A stretch of DNA of 34,665 nucleotides, taken from positions 1 to 34,665 of IMG/VR virus record IMGVR_UViG_3300010371_000080. One strand, 5' to 3'. Positions 1-6,164 of this stretch are shown here, one piece after another (the stretch's first letter is position 1; each line of letters begins with the position of its first letter). The notes below the pieces were generated by a model that did no database searches, was not told the origin of the DNA, and saw only the letters and a list, made by a program, of their open reading frames with translations. A program made the position numbers and the translations under genes. The DNA comes from a virus.

Positions 1-517
1 ATGGGAGTATGAAGATAAGGCATTAAGTGGTAATCGTGGTGCTGCATGCAAATATGATTTAATGAGTGATGAACAAATACAAAACTTACCAGTCAATCAA
101 ATAAGCGATAAAGATTCAATCCTATTTCTATGGGCTACATTCCCTAAGATACAAGAAGCTTTAGACGTTATCAAGGCATGGGGATTTGAATACAAAACAG
201 TAGCCTTTGTATGGATAAAGAAGAATCTTAACAACTCTGTTTTTATCGGTATGGGTAGATGGACACGTTCAAACGCAGAAGTTGTTTTACTTGCAACCAA
301 GGGAAAACCAAAACGTCTTGATGCTGGAATTAAACAAGTCATAGAAACTATACCAAAGAAACACTCTCAAAAACCAGATATTGTAAGAAGTAAGATTATC
401 CAACTTTGTGGAGATTTACCGAGAATCGAACTCTTTGCACGTACTAAAATTCATGGGTGGGATGTTTGGGGTAATGATGAAAATCTCAATAACAAACCTT
501 TGGAGTTGTACCAATGA
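1..517 (+). CDS. MT-A70 family adenine methyltransferase, 5' end cut by window
   Basis: The reading frame is open from base 2 and starts in the middle of a protein: the first residues are WEYEDKALSGNRGA, so the W is probably the last residue of the family's catalytic (D/N)PPW motif, just outside the window. The ATG at 62 is internal. Further on, ILFLWATFPKIQEAL and the FVWIKKN and GRWTRSNAEVVLLATKG stretches are typical of MT-A70 enzymes, which transfer methyl from S-adenosylmethionine to N6 of adenine. In viruses they usually modify DNA, often against host restriction. The next gene overlaps by 4 nt (ATGA), so this is the upstream part of an operon. The family call is strong; target sequence and role are inference. 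Confidence 0.88.
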   Translation, partial: WEYEDKALSGNRGAACKYDLMSDEQIQNLPVNQISDKDSILFLWATFPKIQEALDVIKAWGFEYKTVAFVWIKKNLNNSVFIGMGRWTRSNAEVVLLATKGKPKRLDAGIKQVIETIPKKHSQKPDIVRSKIIQLCGDLPRIELFARTKIHGWDVWGNDENLNNKPLELYQ

Positions 518-951
518 ACAAGAAAAACAATCAAGCTAGAAACAAGGCTATAAAATCACTACCTAGAAATGCAGATGCTAACGTCTTGGACTTGTTATCA
601 CAGACCTTTAACAATTATCATCTATCCTACAAGCGAGAAGAAACATTACACAACTCTGCATACTGGACAAAATACGGAACCAGAATACCTGATTTTATCT
701 TCAAAATCGGAACATTAACACCTGTTCTTGAAGTGGATAAAGATTCTACTCATGGAGAGTTCCCATACCAGAACCAAAAGACCAAGGAAAGAAATCAGGA
801 TCATCTTAGAAGCGGAAACCCGTTGGCAATATTTCCCGAAGATTTAGTAGAACATCTTGGATTCAAAAAAGAAGATTGGGGTAAACTCGCAGTATTACTC
901 ATGTGGCACTCAATCCCAATACATTTGGCACAAAAGGACTTGGTAAAATGA
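514..951 (+). CDS. PD-(D/E)xK-like nuclease candidate
   Basis: A 145-aa protein starting at an ATGA overlap with the methyltransferase. Residues around 65-90 read RIPDFIFKIG then PVLEVDKDSTHG, followed by TKERNQDH. An (I/V)PDF strand followed by an E-x-D(-K) strand and a basic/acidic helix is the arrangement of small PD-(D/E)xK nucleases such as Vsr/DUF559 relatives. The order of the motifs fits, but the lysine position is not canonical. A methyltransferase-nuclease pair could act as a virus-encoded restriction-modification-like or recombination set; that is inference. It could also be an unrelated viral protein. Confidence 0.45.
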   Translation: MNKKNNQARNKAIKSLPRNADANVLDLLSQTFNNYHLSYKREETLHNSAYWTKYGTRIPDFIFKIGTLTPVLEVDKDSTHGEFPYQNQKTKERNQDHLRSGNPLAIFPEDLVEHLGFKKEDWGKLAVLLMWHSIPIHLAQKDLVK

Positions 952-1178
952 CTCTGGAATATCAATCATGTATGTGTAAAAAACCTCAAGTGATTACAGG
1001 AATATTCACCGGAGTAAAATACCGATTAAACCAGTTCTGGTGTACCTACTGTTCTACTTGGATTGATGAAAAAGGAACTTATCTATCCCCAAGCGGTAGG
1101 CGTTGCACTTGTTGCAAACAGCGTGTACGGGAATCACCAAGACAAAAGGTGCTCAAGGAGAAATTTAGAAATGAGTGA
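948..1178 (+). CDS. small zinc-ribbon protein
   Basis: 76 aa from the ATG at 948, chosen because it overlaps the upstream stop as ATGA; an in-frame ATG at 903 would overlap the previous gene by 49 nt. It has CMCKK near the N terminus, then FWCTYCSTW and RRCTCCKQRVR, i.e. three cysteine pairs, ending in a basic RVRESPRQK tail. The CxxC plus basic tail layout is common in small archaeal and archaeal-virus zinc ribbons that bind nucleic acid or protein. No specific function can be assigned. Confidence 0.7.
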   Translation: MTLEYQSCMCKKPQVITGIFTGVKYRLNQFWCTYCSTWIDEKGTYLSPSGRRCTCCKQRVRESPRQKVLKEKFRNE

Positions 1179-2016
1179 GAGTAACCTAGGTGGAAGAAAA
1201 ACCAGAGCTAAGGTTTTGTATAACATCTCTGACATACATGATGGTGGAATTTACGCAATATGTTCAGAAGATCCTTACAATTCAGACCTAAAATTACATA
1301 TCAAACCTAATCTTCTTCAAAATGAATTAAGAGGTATTTGGTATGATGGTATTGATTCCTTATCAAGAAAACCCGATTTAGTAGTAAACAATGGTGAACC
1401 TGTTGATGGTGCAAATCCTAAACAATTGGGTAATCAATCGTGGACAACTAATCTTGCAGACCAAGCTAAAGATGTTATAAAATTACTTAGAGTGATCAAA
1501 GGTGAAAAATACATGTTTATTCGTGGTTCTGGTTATCACGTTCAGATACAAGGAACAAGTGCAGAACAATGGATAGCTGAACAGATGGGTGGAGTAGATT
1601 ATTCAATTTATGAAGGTGTGGATGGAAATAAGGCAGATTATTGGGCCAACGTTGAAATTTACGGTAAGACTTTTTCATTTACTCATCATACACCATACGC
1701 AAAATTCTTTGCATATCGTGCCACACCTCTAGCTAAGGAAATGGCATTGATGGCATTAGATAAAGGTCGTAACATGAAATATGATGTAATTTCCAGAGGC
1801 CACGTTCATAATTTTATGTATATTAGATCAGCTCATACCCACGCTTACACTACTGGTGCTTGGAAATATCCTGATGGTCATCTTACAAGGGGTGGTCTAG
1901 GTGGTATATTTCCAGATATAGGCGGTGTAGAAGTTATAGTTGAAACAAATGGTGAAATTATAATAAAACCACATATTACAGAATTGAAAATAAAACCATC
2001 TGTTTTCAAGGTATGA
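1171..2016 (+). CDS. calcineurin-like metallophosphoesterase
   Basis: 281 aa from the ATG at 1171, which overlaps the previous stop and follows an AAGGAG-type ribosome site. The metallophosphoesterase motifs appear in order: DIHDGG (D21, H23), the second block NGEPVDG (positions 74-80, with Glu where GDxxD proteins usually have Asp), RGSGYH (about 118-123) in the place of GNH(D/E), HHTPY, and GHVH (about residue 212). These bind a two-metal centre for phosphoester hydrolysis. Archaeal and bacterial viruses often carry such enzymes near nucleic-acid metabolism genes. Substrate unknown. The Asp-to-Glu change in the second motif should affect metal binding only mildly. Confidence 0.85.
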   Translation: MSESNLGGRKTRAKVLYNISDIHDGGIYAICSEDPYNSDLKLHIKPNLLQNELRGIWYDGIDSLSRKPDLVVNNGEPVDGANPKQLGNQSWTTNLADQAKDVIKLLRVIKGEKYMFIRGSGYHVQIQGTSAEQWIAEQMGGVDYSIYEGVDGNKADYWANVEIYGKTFSFTHHTPYAKFFAYRATPLAKEMALMALDKGRNMKYDVISRGHVHNFMYIRSAHTHAYTTGAWKYPDGHLTRGGLGGIFPDIGGVEVIVETNGEIIIKPHITELKIKPSVFKV

Positions 2017-2264
2017 GAACAACTAGAACCGTATCACTTGATAAGTTACCTATAATAAAAAAAGAAGAAAAAACATCATTAAAAGACAAAATATTACAAC
2101 ATCTTACAAAAAACCCAGACAGAACACCAGAACAACTATACAAAGCATTTCCAGATAATAATCCAAGGTCAATCCGTTACGCCATACAGGAACTAAGAAA
2201 CAAGGAATTGATCAAGAAAATTACTTGTAAATGCGAACAATCTCACTATTTTAGAGTAAATTGA
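2013..2264 (+). CDS. winged-helix DNA-binding protein
   Basis: 83 aa, ATGA overlap with the phosphoesterase. After a basic N-terminal tail, residues 25-70 give a clear winged-helix pattern: KDKILQHLTKNPDRTPEQLY, then NPRSIRYAIQELRNKELIKK as recognition helix, with a wing (ITCKCEQSHYFRVN). A transcriptional regulator of the early genes is the simplest role; target unknown. Confidence 0.72.
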   Translation: MRTTRTVSLDKLPIIKKEEKTSLKDKILQHLTKNPDRTPEQLYKAFPDNNPRSIRYAIQELRNKELIKKITCKCEQSHYFRVN

Positions 2265-2380
2265 TCAAATGTGACTATTGCGAAGATGGTAGAATAGGCG
2301 TTATACTTTCTACTGGTAAATCTATTTGTTTCAAACATCTAGGCTTGTGGATTGATGAGGATCTAAAATGTCACAGATAG
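2261..2380 (+). CDS. 39-aa zinc microprotein
   Basis: TTG start overlapping the previous stop (TTGA). The protein has IKCDYCEDG at the N terminus and ICFKHLGLW later, giving C-x2-C and C-x2-H, which can bind one zinc. Its end overlaps the next start by 13 nt. Support is the tight coupling with neighbours and the Cys/His spacing. Function unknown. Confidence 0.62.
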   Translation: MIKCDYCEDGRIGVILSTGKSICFKHLGLWIDEDLKCHR

Positions 2381-2544
2381 TCGAGCTTACGATACTTGAT
2401 TACAAGACTATCCTAGGATGGTTCGAGAGGACATGGGCAAGAGCTGACAAGATACCGGATCAAGACCGTAATACGCTAACCAAGCTAAACGCCATGATGT
2501 TGTCTTTCATGGAAGATATGAAACGCTTTGGAGAAACTAAATGA
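2368..2544 (+). CDS. 58-aa helical protein, unknown
   Basis: ATG at 2368 inside the end of the previous gene; stop overlaps the next ATG (ATGA). Sequence begins MSQIVELTILDYKTILGWFE and is rich in Trp, Arg and hydrophobic residues with heptad-like spacing, suggesting a small helical bundle or partner-binding protein. Not recognised. Kept because it fills the operon with perfect overlaps on both sides. Confidence 0.6.
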   Translation: MSQIVELTILDYKTILGWFERTWARADKIPDQDRNTLTKLNAMMLSFMEDMKRFGETK

Positions 2545-2753
2545 GAATCAAATTATCTTTGAAACGTTCAGTCTGTGCAGGTGAAACATTTGGACAGGAA
2601 ATCGAAGTCTATTTACGTAATTGCTTTAGCCTATATGATGTAATTGAGACTATAAGACATGAATCATTACATGCTTCAATAAACAAATTTGTCAAGACAA
2701 CTGGAAAGCAAGATCATTATATTTTGAAGCGTATGGATGTTGACGCTTTCTAA
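2541..2753 (+). CDS. small HExxH-motif protein
   Basis: 70 aa, ATGA start overlap. Residues about 39-45 read RHESLHA, an HExxH zinc-metallopeptidase signature preceded by a predicted helix (YDVIETIRHESLH). A later QDHY could supply a further ligand. At 70 aa this is much shorter than known peptidases, so it may be a minimal or degenerate protease-like or zinc-binding protein. The motif is seen; catalytic activity is not implied. It is the last gene of the first operon. Confidence 0.6.
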   Translation: MRIKLSLKRSVCAGETFGQEIEVYLRNCFSLYDVIETIRHESLHASINKFVKTTGKQDHYILKRMDVDAF

Positions 2754-2787
2754 AAGTATATTTTCCACAATCCGTAATCAATAATCC

Positions 2788-2815
2788 ACTCACCTTATAT
2801 GGCACTCGTACCGTA
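2788..2815 (+). promoter_or_regulatory. TATA promoter with near-palindrome, copy 1
   Basis: Contains CCTTATAT (2793-2800) 25 nt before the GTG at 2826, the expected archaeal TATA-box position for a near-leaderless transcript. It continues with GGCACTCG and TACCGTA. The same 28-29 nt block recurs at 26605 with one extra G. The identical downstream part, beyond what TATA binding needs, suggests an operator for a common regulator. Confidence 0.7.
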
Positions 2816-2825
2816 AATTACCTTA

Positions 2826-3779
2826 GTGGATTCAAAAGACCTTTCAGAATATGAAAAGCAATACCGTGACTTGCTAAGAAAGTTATCAGAAGTGGAAGCC
2901 GAGGATCTAAAGACAAAGAAAGCCTTGGTATTACGCATGAAAGAAGTAGTTGCACCCCTGATTGAATCAGGTAAGTTTTCAGGTATAAAAAAACAAGATA
3001 CCGCATTGTTCCTATATAATCAATTATCAGAATATGGTGTGACTTACGACAGAAGTCATTTTTACGAACTTTTTAATGAAAACGAAAAGCGGAACTATTA
3101 TCAAAGTAGCGACACGCTACATTCACATAATTTCATACAAGATCCAAAGAACCCAAGAATCAAGACTTGTGACTGTGGAGAAACCAAGATTGATGATATT
3201 GTCTATGAGCAAAAGACAGTAGATGAAGAACCAAAAGAAAAGACAGAAAGACCAGAGCCTGAACTAAATCTATCAAAAGAAGAAAAGCAAGGCTTGGAAT
3301 ATTTACAACGTGTTATCATAAACTCAAAGAACCTTGCAGACTTGACAAACGACATACTAGAGAAATTCAAGAAAGACAAGGAGTTACGTTCACCCATTCT
3401 AAAAGAAGTTGACAATATCACACAGAAAGTAGAAGAACAGAAAGGTATTGAATCAAAGATTTTAGCACTTACAAAGATGGCTGACTTTAGAAACAAAGTA
3501 GGCCCATTTGAGAAAATCATGGCAAAGGTATTGATTGACACAACATACAATATAGCAGCCGTAGCAAAACTATTATCAATATCTCCCAAACATGCTACCA
3601 ATAACATAGTTAAGCAAGATCATTATGAGAAACTAAAATGGTTTAGATGTTGTTTCAAATGCGGTGCCGATATAGCAGATTGGGCTAACGAGGAAATATT
3701 ACGAAAACAAAATTTTGATAAGCAAAAGAAAAATCAAACTAAAGATTTTATCCTTAATTCAAAATTACCTACACCTTGA
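2826..3779 (+). CDS. unknown 317-aa protein, coiled coil plus C-terminal HTH/zinc
   Basis: GTG start placed 25 nt downstream of a TATA box. Residues 1-45 are charged and helical (coiled-coil-like). A CDCGE pair lies at about 114-118, an acidic/Lys-Pro linker at about 130-150, a helical region to about 240, then a helix-turn-helix-like stretch TTYNIAAVAKLLSISPKHA, and CCFKCGADIADW near residue 275. It resembles a multi-domain DNA-binding or replication-associated protein but I do not recognise the family. It shares a nearly identical promoter with the holin-like gene at 26646. Overlaps the next gene by 4 nt (TTGA). Confidence 0.75.
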   Translation: MDSKDLSEYEKQYRDLLRKLSEVEAEDLKTKKALVLRMKEVVAPLIESGKFSGIKKQDTALFLYNQLSEYGVTYDRSHFYELFNENEKRNYYQSSDTLHSHNFIQDPKNPRIKTCDCGETKIDDIVYEQKTVDEEPKEKTERPEPELNLSKEEKQGLEYLQRVIINSKNLADLTNDILEKFKKDKELRSPILKEVDNITQKVEEQKGIESKILALTKMADFRNKVGPFEKIMAKVLIDTTYNIAAVAKLLSISPKHATNNIVKQDHYEKLKWFRCCFKCGADIADWANEEILRKQNFDKQKKNQTKDFILNSKLPTP

Positions 3780-4231
3780 AATACAAAAACGTTTTAGAGA
3801 GATTTTACGATTACATAGAAAAGACTAACTCCTGTTGGAATTGGACTGGACCTGATAGACCTAACGGTTATGGTAGATTCTGTGTTTTGTATAAGACTTA
3901 TTCTGCTCATAGATTCTCATATTTACTATTCAAAGGTCAAATTCCAGAAGGTTTATCGATTGATCATTTATGCCGTAACAGAAAATGTGTCAATCCCGAT
4001 CATTTGGAACTTGTAACGACCAAAGAAAACCTATTCAGAAGCGATGAAACACGGGCATCCATTAATAAAAATAAACAGCAATGTCTGAGAGGGCATCCTT
4101 ACGATTCACAAAACACTTACATCCATAACAACAAAAGATATTGTAAAATCTGTGTAAGAGAAAATGTTAGAAAATACCAAAACAAGAAGAAAGAATTACC
4201 TTTAAAATCCAAGGTTCAAATTCCTACATGA
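3776..4231 (+). CDS. HNH endonuclease
   Basis: 151 aa, TTG start overlapping the previous stop. Residues 20-90 match the phage HNH_3 pattern: CWNWTGPDRPNGYGRF, AHRFSYLLFKG, then the catalytic IDHLCRNRKCVNPDHLELVT with His-Asn-His metal site. A second zinc-like part follows (CLRGHPYD, RYCKICVRENVRKYQ). These are commonly homing endonucleases, or packaging-associated nickases when next to terminase. Here it lies about 2 kb before the terminase, so a mobile selfish gene or packaging aid are both possible. Confidence 0.9.
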   Translation: MKYKNVLERFYDYIEKTNSCWNWTGPDRPNGYGRFCVLYKTYSAHRFSYLLFKGQIPEGLSIDHLCRNRKCVNPDHLELVTTKENLFRSDETRASINKNKQQCLRGHPYDSQNTYIHNNKRYCKICVRENVRKYQNKKKELPLKSKVQIPT

Positions 4232-4446
4232 CCTGTCAAAACCACGAACAAAGAATTAAGGAACTAGAATCTGATTTAGACAAAAGGGAACAGGTCATAA
4301 ACGAAATGAGGACTGAAAGACAGGATCTGTATGCAATAATCAACCAACTAAAAGCTAATCTTACAACCAAACGAGGCTTTAGTATTTCAATAGGTACTGC
4401 ATCAACTGATCCTAATTCCTACGAGGATTATTTTTTCAGATATTGA
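4228..4446 (+). CDS. 72-aa coiled-coil protein
   Basis: ATGA overlap start. Residues 8-46 form a highly charged heptad-patterned helix (RIKELESDLDKREQVINEMR then YAIINQLKANL), followed by a Ser/Thr/Gly-rich tail ending DYFFRY. Probably a dimerising scaffold or adaptor. Function unknown. Confidence 0.65.
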   Translation: MTCQNHEQRIKELESDLDKREQVINEMRTERQDLYAIINQLKANLTTKRGFSISIGTASTDPNSYEDYFFRY

Positions 4447-4760
4447 ATAAGAAAAGCGATTTATAACTACTAAAGAAAGACCTGGCAAAACTCTATCAAT
4501 CAAAATGCTTTGTATGCCATAGAAATTTTGGTAAGGGGTTTACATTTCATCATAAATGGTATGAATCAGGACAGAAAATTTATAGTGATTTTGACAAGCC
4601 ACTGGACTATTACAATTACCTTGCACCGATTATTAGAAAGACACCAAATCAGTTTTTGTTACTATGTAAGGGCCACCATAGCGCAGTAGAACACCTAAAG
4701 AAATTCAAGCCTGACAAGCTGAAAAGATTATTGAAAGCCGTTAAGATGAGTCAGTCGTAA
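4443..4760 (+). pseudogene. zinc/HNH-like protein with in-frame TAA at codon 8
   Basis: The TTG at 4443 overlaps the previous stop in the manner used throughout this operon and reads MNKKSDL, then TAA (4464-4466), then continues in the same frame for 98 codons without another stop: LLKKDLAKLYQSKCFVCHRN, GFTFHHKWY, LLLCKGHHSAVEHLKKF. The Cys/His layout (C-x2-C, HH, C-x3-HH) is that of a small zinc or HNH-fold protein. No ATG, GTG or TTG lies between the stop and the zinc motif. Either a recent nonsense mutation, a sequencing error, or translation from a rare CTG start at 4482. The last 10 nt overlap the convergent regulator gene. Confidence 0.6.
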
Positions 4761-4900
4761 TACTTTGGCAAGATAACGGATCTAAGTAATTCAGGAATAG
4801 TAATCTCTCTATCATTAGCTTCCTTCTCTAGTTTTGCAAACAATTTATCACCAATGGTAAGCAAGACCTTTTTCATTGGCTTTTCTTCTTGAGTGGTCAT
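4751..4900 (-). CDS. ribbon-helix-helix (CopG-like) regulator
   Basis: The only minus-strand gene I can support, 49 aa. It begins MTTQEEKPMKKVLLTIGDKL, with strand KKVLLTIGD, then helix FAKLEKEANDREIT and helix IPELLRSVILPKYY. This strand-helix-helix pattern with the P/S-E-LLR second helix is typical of MetJ/Arc/CopG repressors. It is divergent from the gene at 4977 and convergent on the disrupted gene before it. An auto-repressor and switch for the divergent promoter is the likely role (inference). A minus-strand TATA-like AT stretch lies about 26 nt upstream (4921-4930). Confidence 0.78.
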   Translation of the reverse strand: MTTQEEKPMKKVLLTIGDKLFAKLEKEANDREITIPELLRSVILPKYYD

Positions 4901-4976
4901 ATATCTACACTAACAAACTAGATATTATTAAATATTTACCAATATCTTAAAATATACTACTAACTATCCACTATCC
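4901..4976. promoter_or_regulatory. divergent promoter/operator region
   Basis: 76 bp between the minus-strand RHH gene and the plus-strand gene at 4977. Plus direction: TTAAAATATA ends about 22 nt before the ATG, a good archaeal TATA box. Minus direction: TAATAATATC lies 21-30 nt before its ATG. Candidate operators: an inverted repeat GATATT (4921-4926)/AATATC (4941-4946) spanning both boxes, and a direct repeat CTATCCA next to the plus start. RHH proteins typically bind such short paired repeats. Confidence 0.6.
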
Positions 4977-5132
4977 ATGAATGATAACATCTTTGACGAA
5001 AGAAAACTGATAGACAGATCCAGTCTATTGGATGAGGAAAAAGAGAAAATAAAACTAGAATTGGATCTACAAGAACGCATTACCAAAGCCTGTAATGCCG
5101 ACAAATCACATGTGAGTTTTTTATCATGCTAG
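4977..5132 (+). CDS. 51-aa charged helical protein
   Basis: ATG near-leaderless behind a TATA box. Sequence MNDNIFDERKLIDRSSLLDE continues as a Lys/Glu-rich helix (EKEKIKLELDLQERITKAC). Overlaps the next start by 7 nt. First gene of the early operon leading to the packaging genes. Function unknown. Confidence 0.62.
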   Translation: MNDNIFDERKLIDRSSLLDEEKEKIKLELDLQERITKACNADKSHVSFLSC

Positions 5133-5353
5133 AACCACCACAAATCAGGCAACGCCTTAACGTAGCACAGACAGCGAAAGGCTTGCACCAGATAGAGTGT
5201 ACCGTGGAGATAGTAAACGGAAGTACCACAGATCCAAAAGACATAGCCTTGAAGATAGACTTTGATCTAGCACAAAAGACTCTGGACCTGATAAAATCAA
5301 TGGAAAAGAAGCTAAAAGACGATGGTAGGAAGTTGGTAACAGATGGGGAATAA
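5126..5353 (+). CDS. 75-aa conserved-looking hypothetical protein
   Basis: ATG at 5126, overlapping the previous gene. Reads MLEPPQIRQRLNVAQTAKGL then QIECTVEIV and a C-terminal helix QKTLDLIKSMEKKLKDDG. A small alpha/beta protein; not recognised. The stop overlaps the start of the next gene by 11 nt. Confidence 0.65.
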   Translation: MLEPPQIRQRLNVAQTAKGLHQIECTVEIVNGSTTDPKDIALKIDFDLAQKTLDLIKSMEKKLKDDGRKLVTDGE

Positions 5354-5513
5354 GATTTACTGCATGAACGGATGCGGTACGGCTATCTATTTTGACAAGA
5401 GAGCAGTATCAAAGAACGGAAAGTTAATCCCATTGGAAGAAGGTAAGGATCTCAATGGCCGTCATAACTGCCCAAAGAAGCCATTTGTACCAAAGAAGGA
5501 TGAAACCAAATGA
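5343..5513 (+). CDS. 56-aa zinc-binding protein
   Basis: Reads MGNKIYCMNGCGTAIYFDKR, then LIPLEEGKDLNGRHNCPKKP. C-x3-C-G and H-x-C give a four-ligand zinc site around a small beta fold, a pattern I associate with small archaeal zinc ribbons. Ends in a Lys-rich tail. Function unknown. Confidence 0.68.
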   Translation: MGNKIYCMNGCGTAIYFDKRAVSKNGKLIPLEEGKDLNGRHNCPKKPFVPKKDETK

Positions 5514-5605
5514 CACCACTAGATTTCCTTAAAATGAACTTTGATTGGGAATTGGTAGATATGGAGACTGATGAAGCAATAAGCCAGTTTCTTACCCCTA
5601 ATTAG
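5510..5605 (+). CDS. 31-aa microprotein
   Basis: ATGA overlap with the previous gene; MTPLDFLKMNFDWELVDMET, acidic and hydrophobic. Supported mainly by the translational coupling. Too short for a family call. Confidence 0.45.
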   Translation: MTPLDFLKMNFDWELVDMETDEAISQFLTPN

Positions 5606-5649
5606 TTCCTAAATGTTATTATTTTTTTAATTTACTCACGAATAAGCTA

Positions 5650-5733
5650 ATGAAATCCAATGATAGAATATATCATGGCGGATTCAGTTCAGTAAGAGTC
5701 GTAGAGAATATTAAGAAGAAATCATCCAATTAG
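5650..5733 (+). CDS. 27-aa basic microprotein
   Basis: ATG at 5650 preceded at 5602-5612 by ATTAGTTCCTA, a variant of the late-promoter box, 37 nt upstream. Reads MKSNDRIYHGGFSSVRVVEN then IKKKSSN. Its stop codon is part of the next promoter box. Support is limited to start, length and context. Confidence 0.4.
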   Translation: MKSNDRIYHGGFSSVRVVENIKKKSSN

Positions 5734-5740
5734 TTCTCTT
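5730..5740 (+). promoter_or_regulatory. late-promoter box, terminase operon
   Basis: TTAGTTCTCTT, ending 28 nt before the small-terminase ATG at 5769. One of eleven such boxes placed 24-28 nt before late-gene starts; no canonical TATA box lies in between. Confidence 0.7.
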
Positions 5741-5768
5741 TTCAACTAAAACAGCTAAATAATCACGT

Positions 5769-6164
5769 ATGGGTAAGTTAGCTACTGAAACCAGAGAGCA
5801 AATACGAGTTCTAACCTTAAGAGGTTTTAATGATTATCAGATTGCAGATAAACTAAAAATTGATAGAAGTATCTCTTGGTATCACTATAACAAAGTAAGA
5901 AAGTCAATCGAATATACCAACAGAAAAGACCTGATTGACTCATTTGATTCTGAATATGCCATGATTAGGGCATCATTTGATTATAGAAAGTCAAGATTAG
6001 AAGAAAGATTAGAGGCTACAAAAGATGAATCGACCATAGTAGCATTAGAGAAACTTATCCATCAAATTGACGTTGATAGGTGGAAATTACTTGGAGATAA
6101 TGAAATCGTGTTAGCAGTTCGTAGGATGAAGGATGAACGGGTTTCTCAAACAATTACAAAGTGA
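5769..6164 (+). CDS. terS: small terminase subunit (putative)
   Basis: 131 aa. Residues 5-45 form a helix-turn-helix (TETREQIRVLTLRGFNDYQI, then ADKLKIDRSISWYHYNKVRK), followed by long charged helices (about 58-118: RASFDYRKSRLEERLEATKD). DNA-binding N terminus plus oligomerising coiled coil, directly in front of and overlapping the large terminase by 32 nt, is the standard small-terminase layout. It would recognise viral DNA for packaging. First gene after a late-promoter box. The call rests on layout and position more than sequence identity. Confidence 0.7.
   Translation: MGKLATETREQIRVLTLRGFNDYQIADKLKIDRSISWYHYNKVRKSIEYTNRKDLIDSFDSEYAMIRASFDYRKSRLEERLEATKDESTIVALEKLIHQIDVDRWKLLGDNEIVLAVRRMKDERVSQTITK

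Noticed and set aside
62-517. Start of the methyltransferase at the ATG at 62
   Set aside because: The same frame is open to the window edge with family-conserved residues before 62, so this ATG is internal.
3203-3607. 134-aa minus-strand ORF
   Set aside because: Cys/Phe/Ser-rich shadow of the plus-strand gene at 2826, without promoter or start context.
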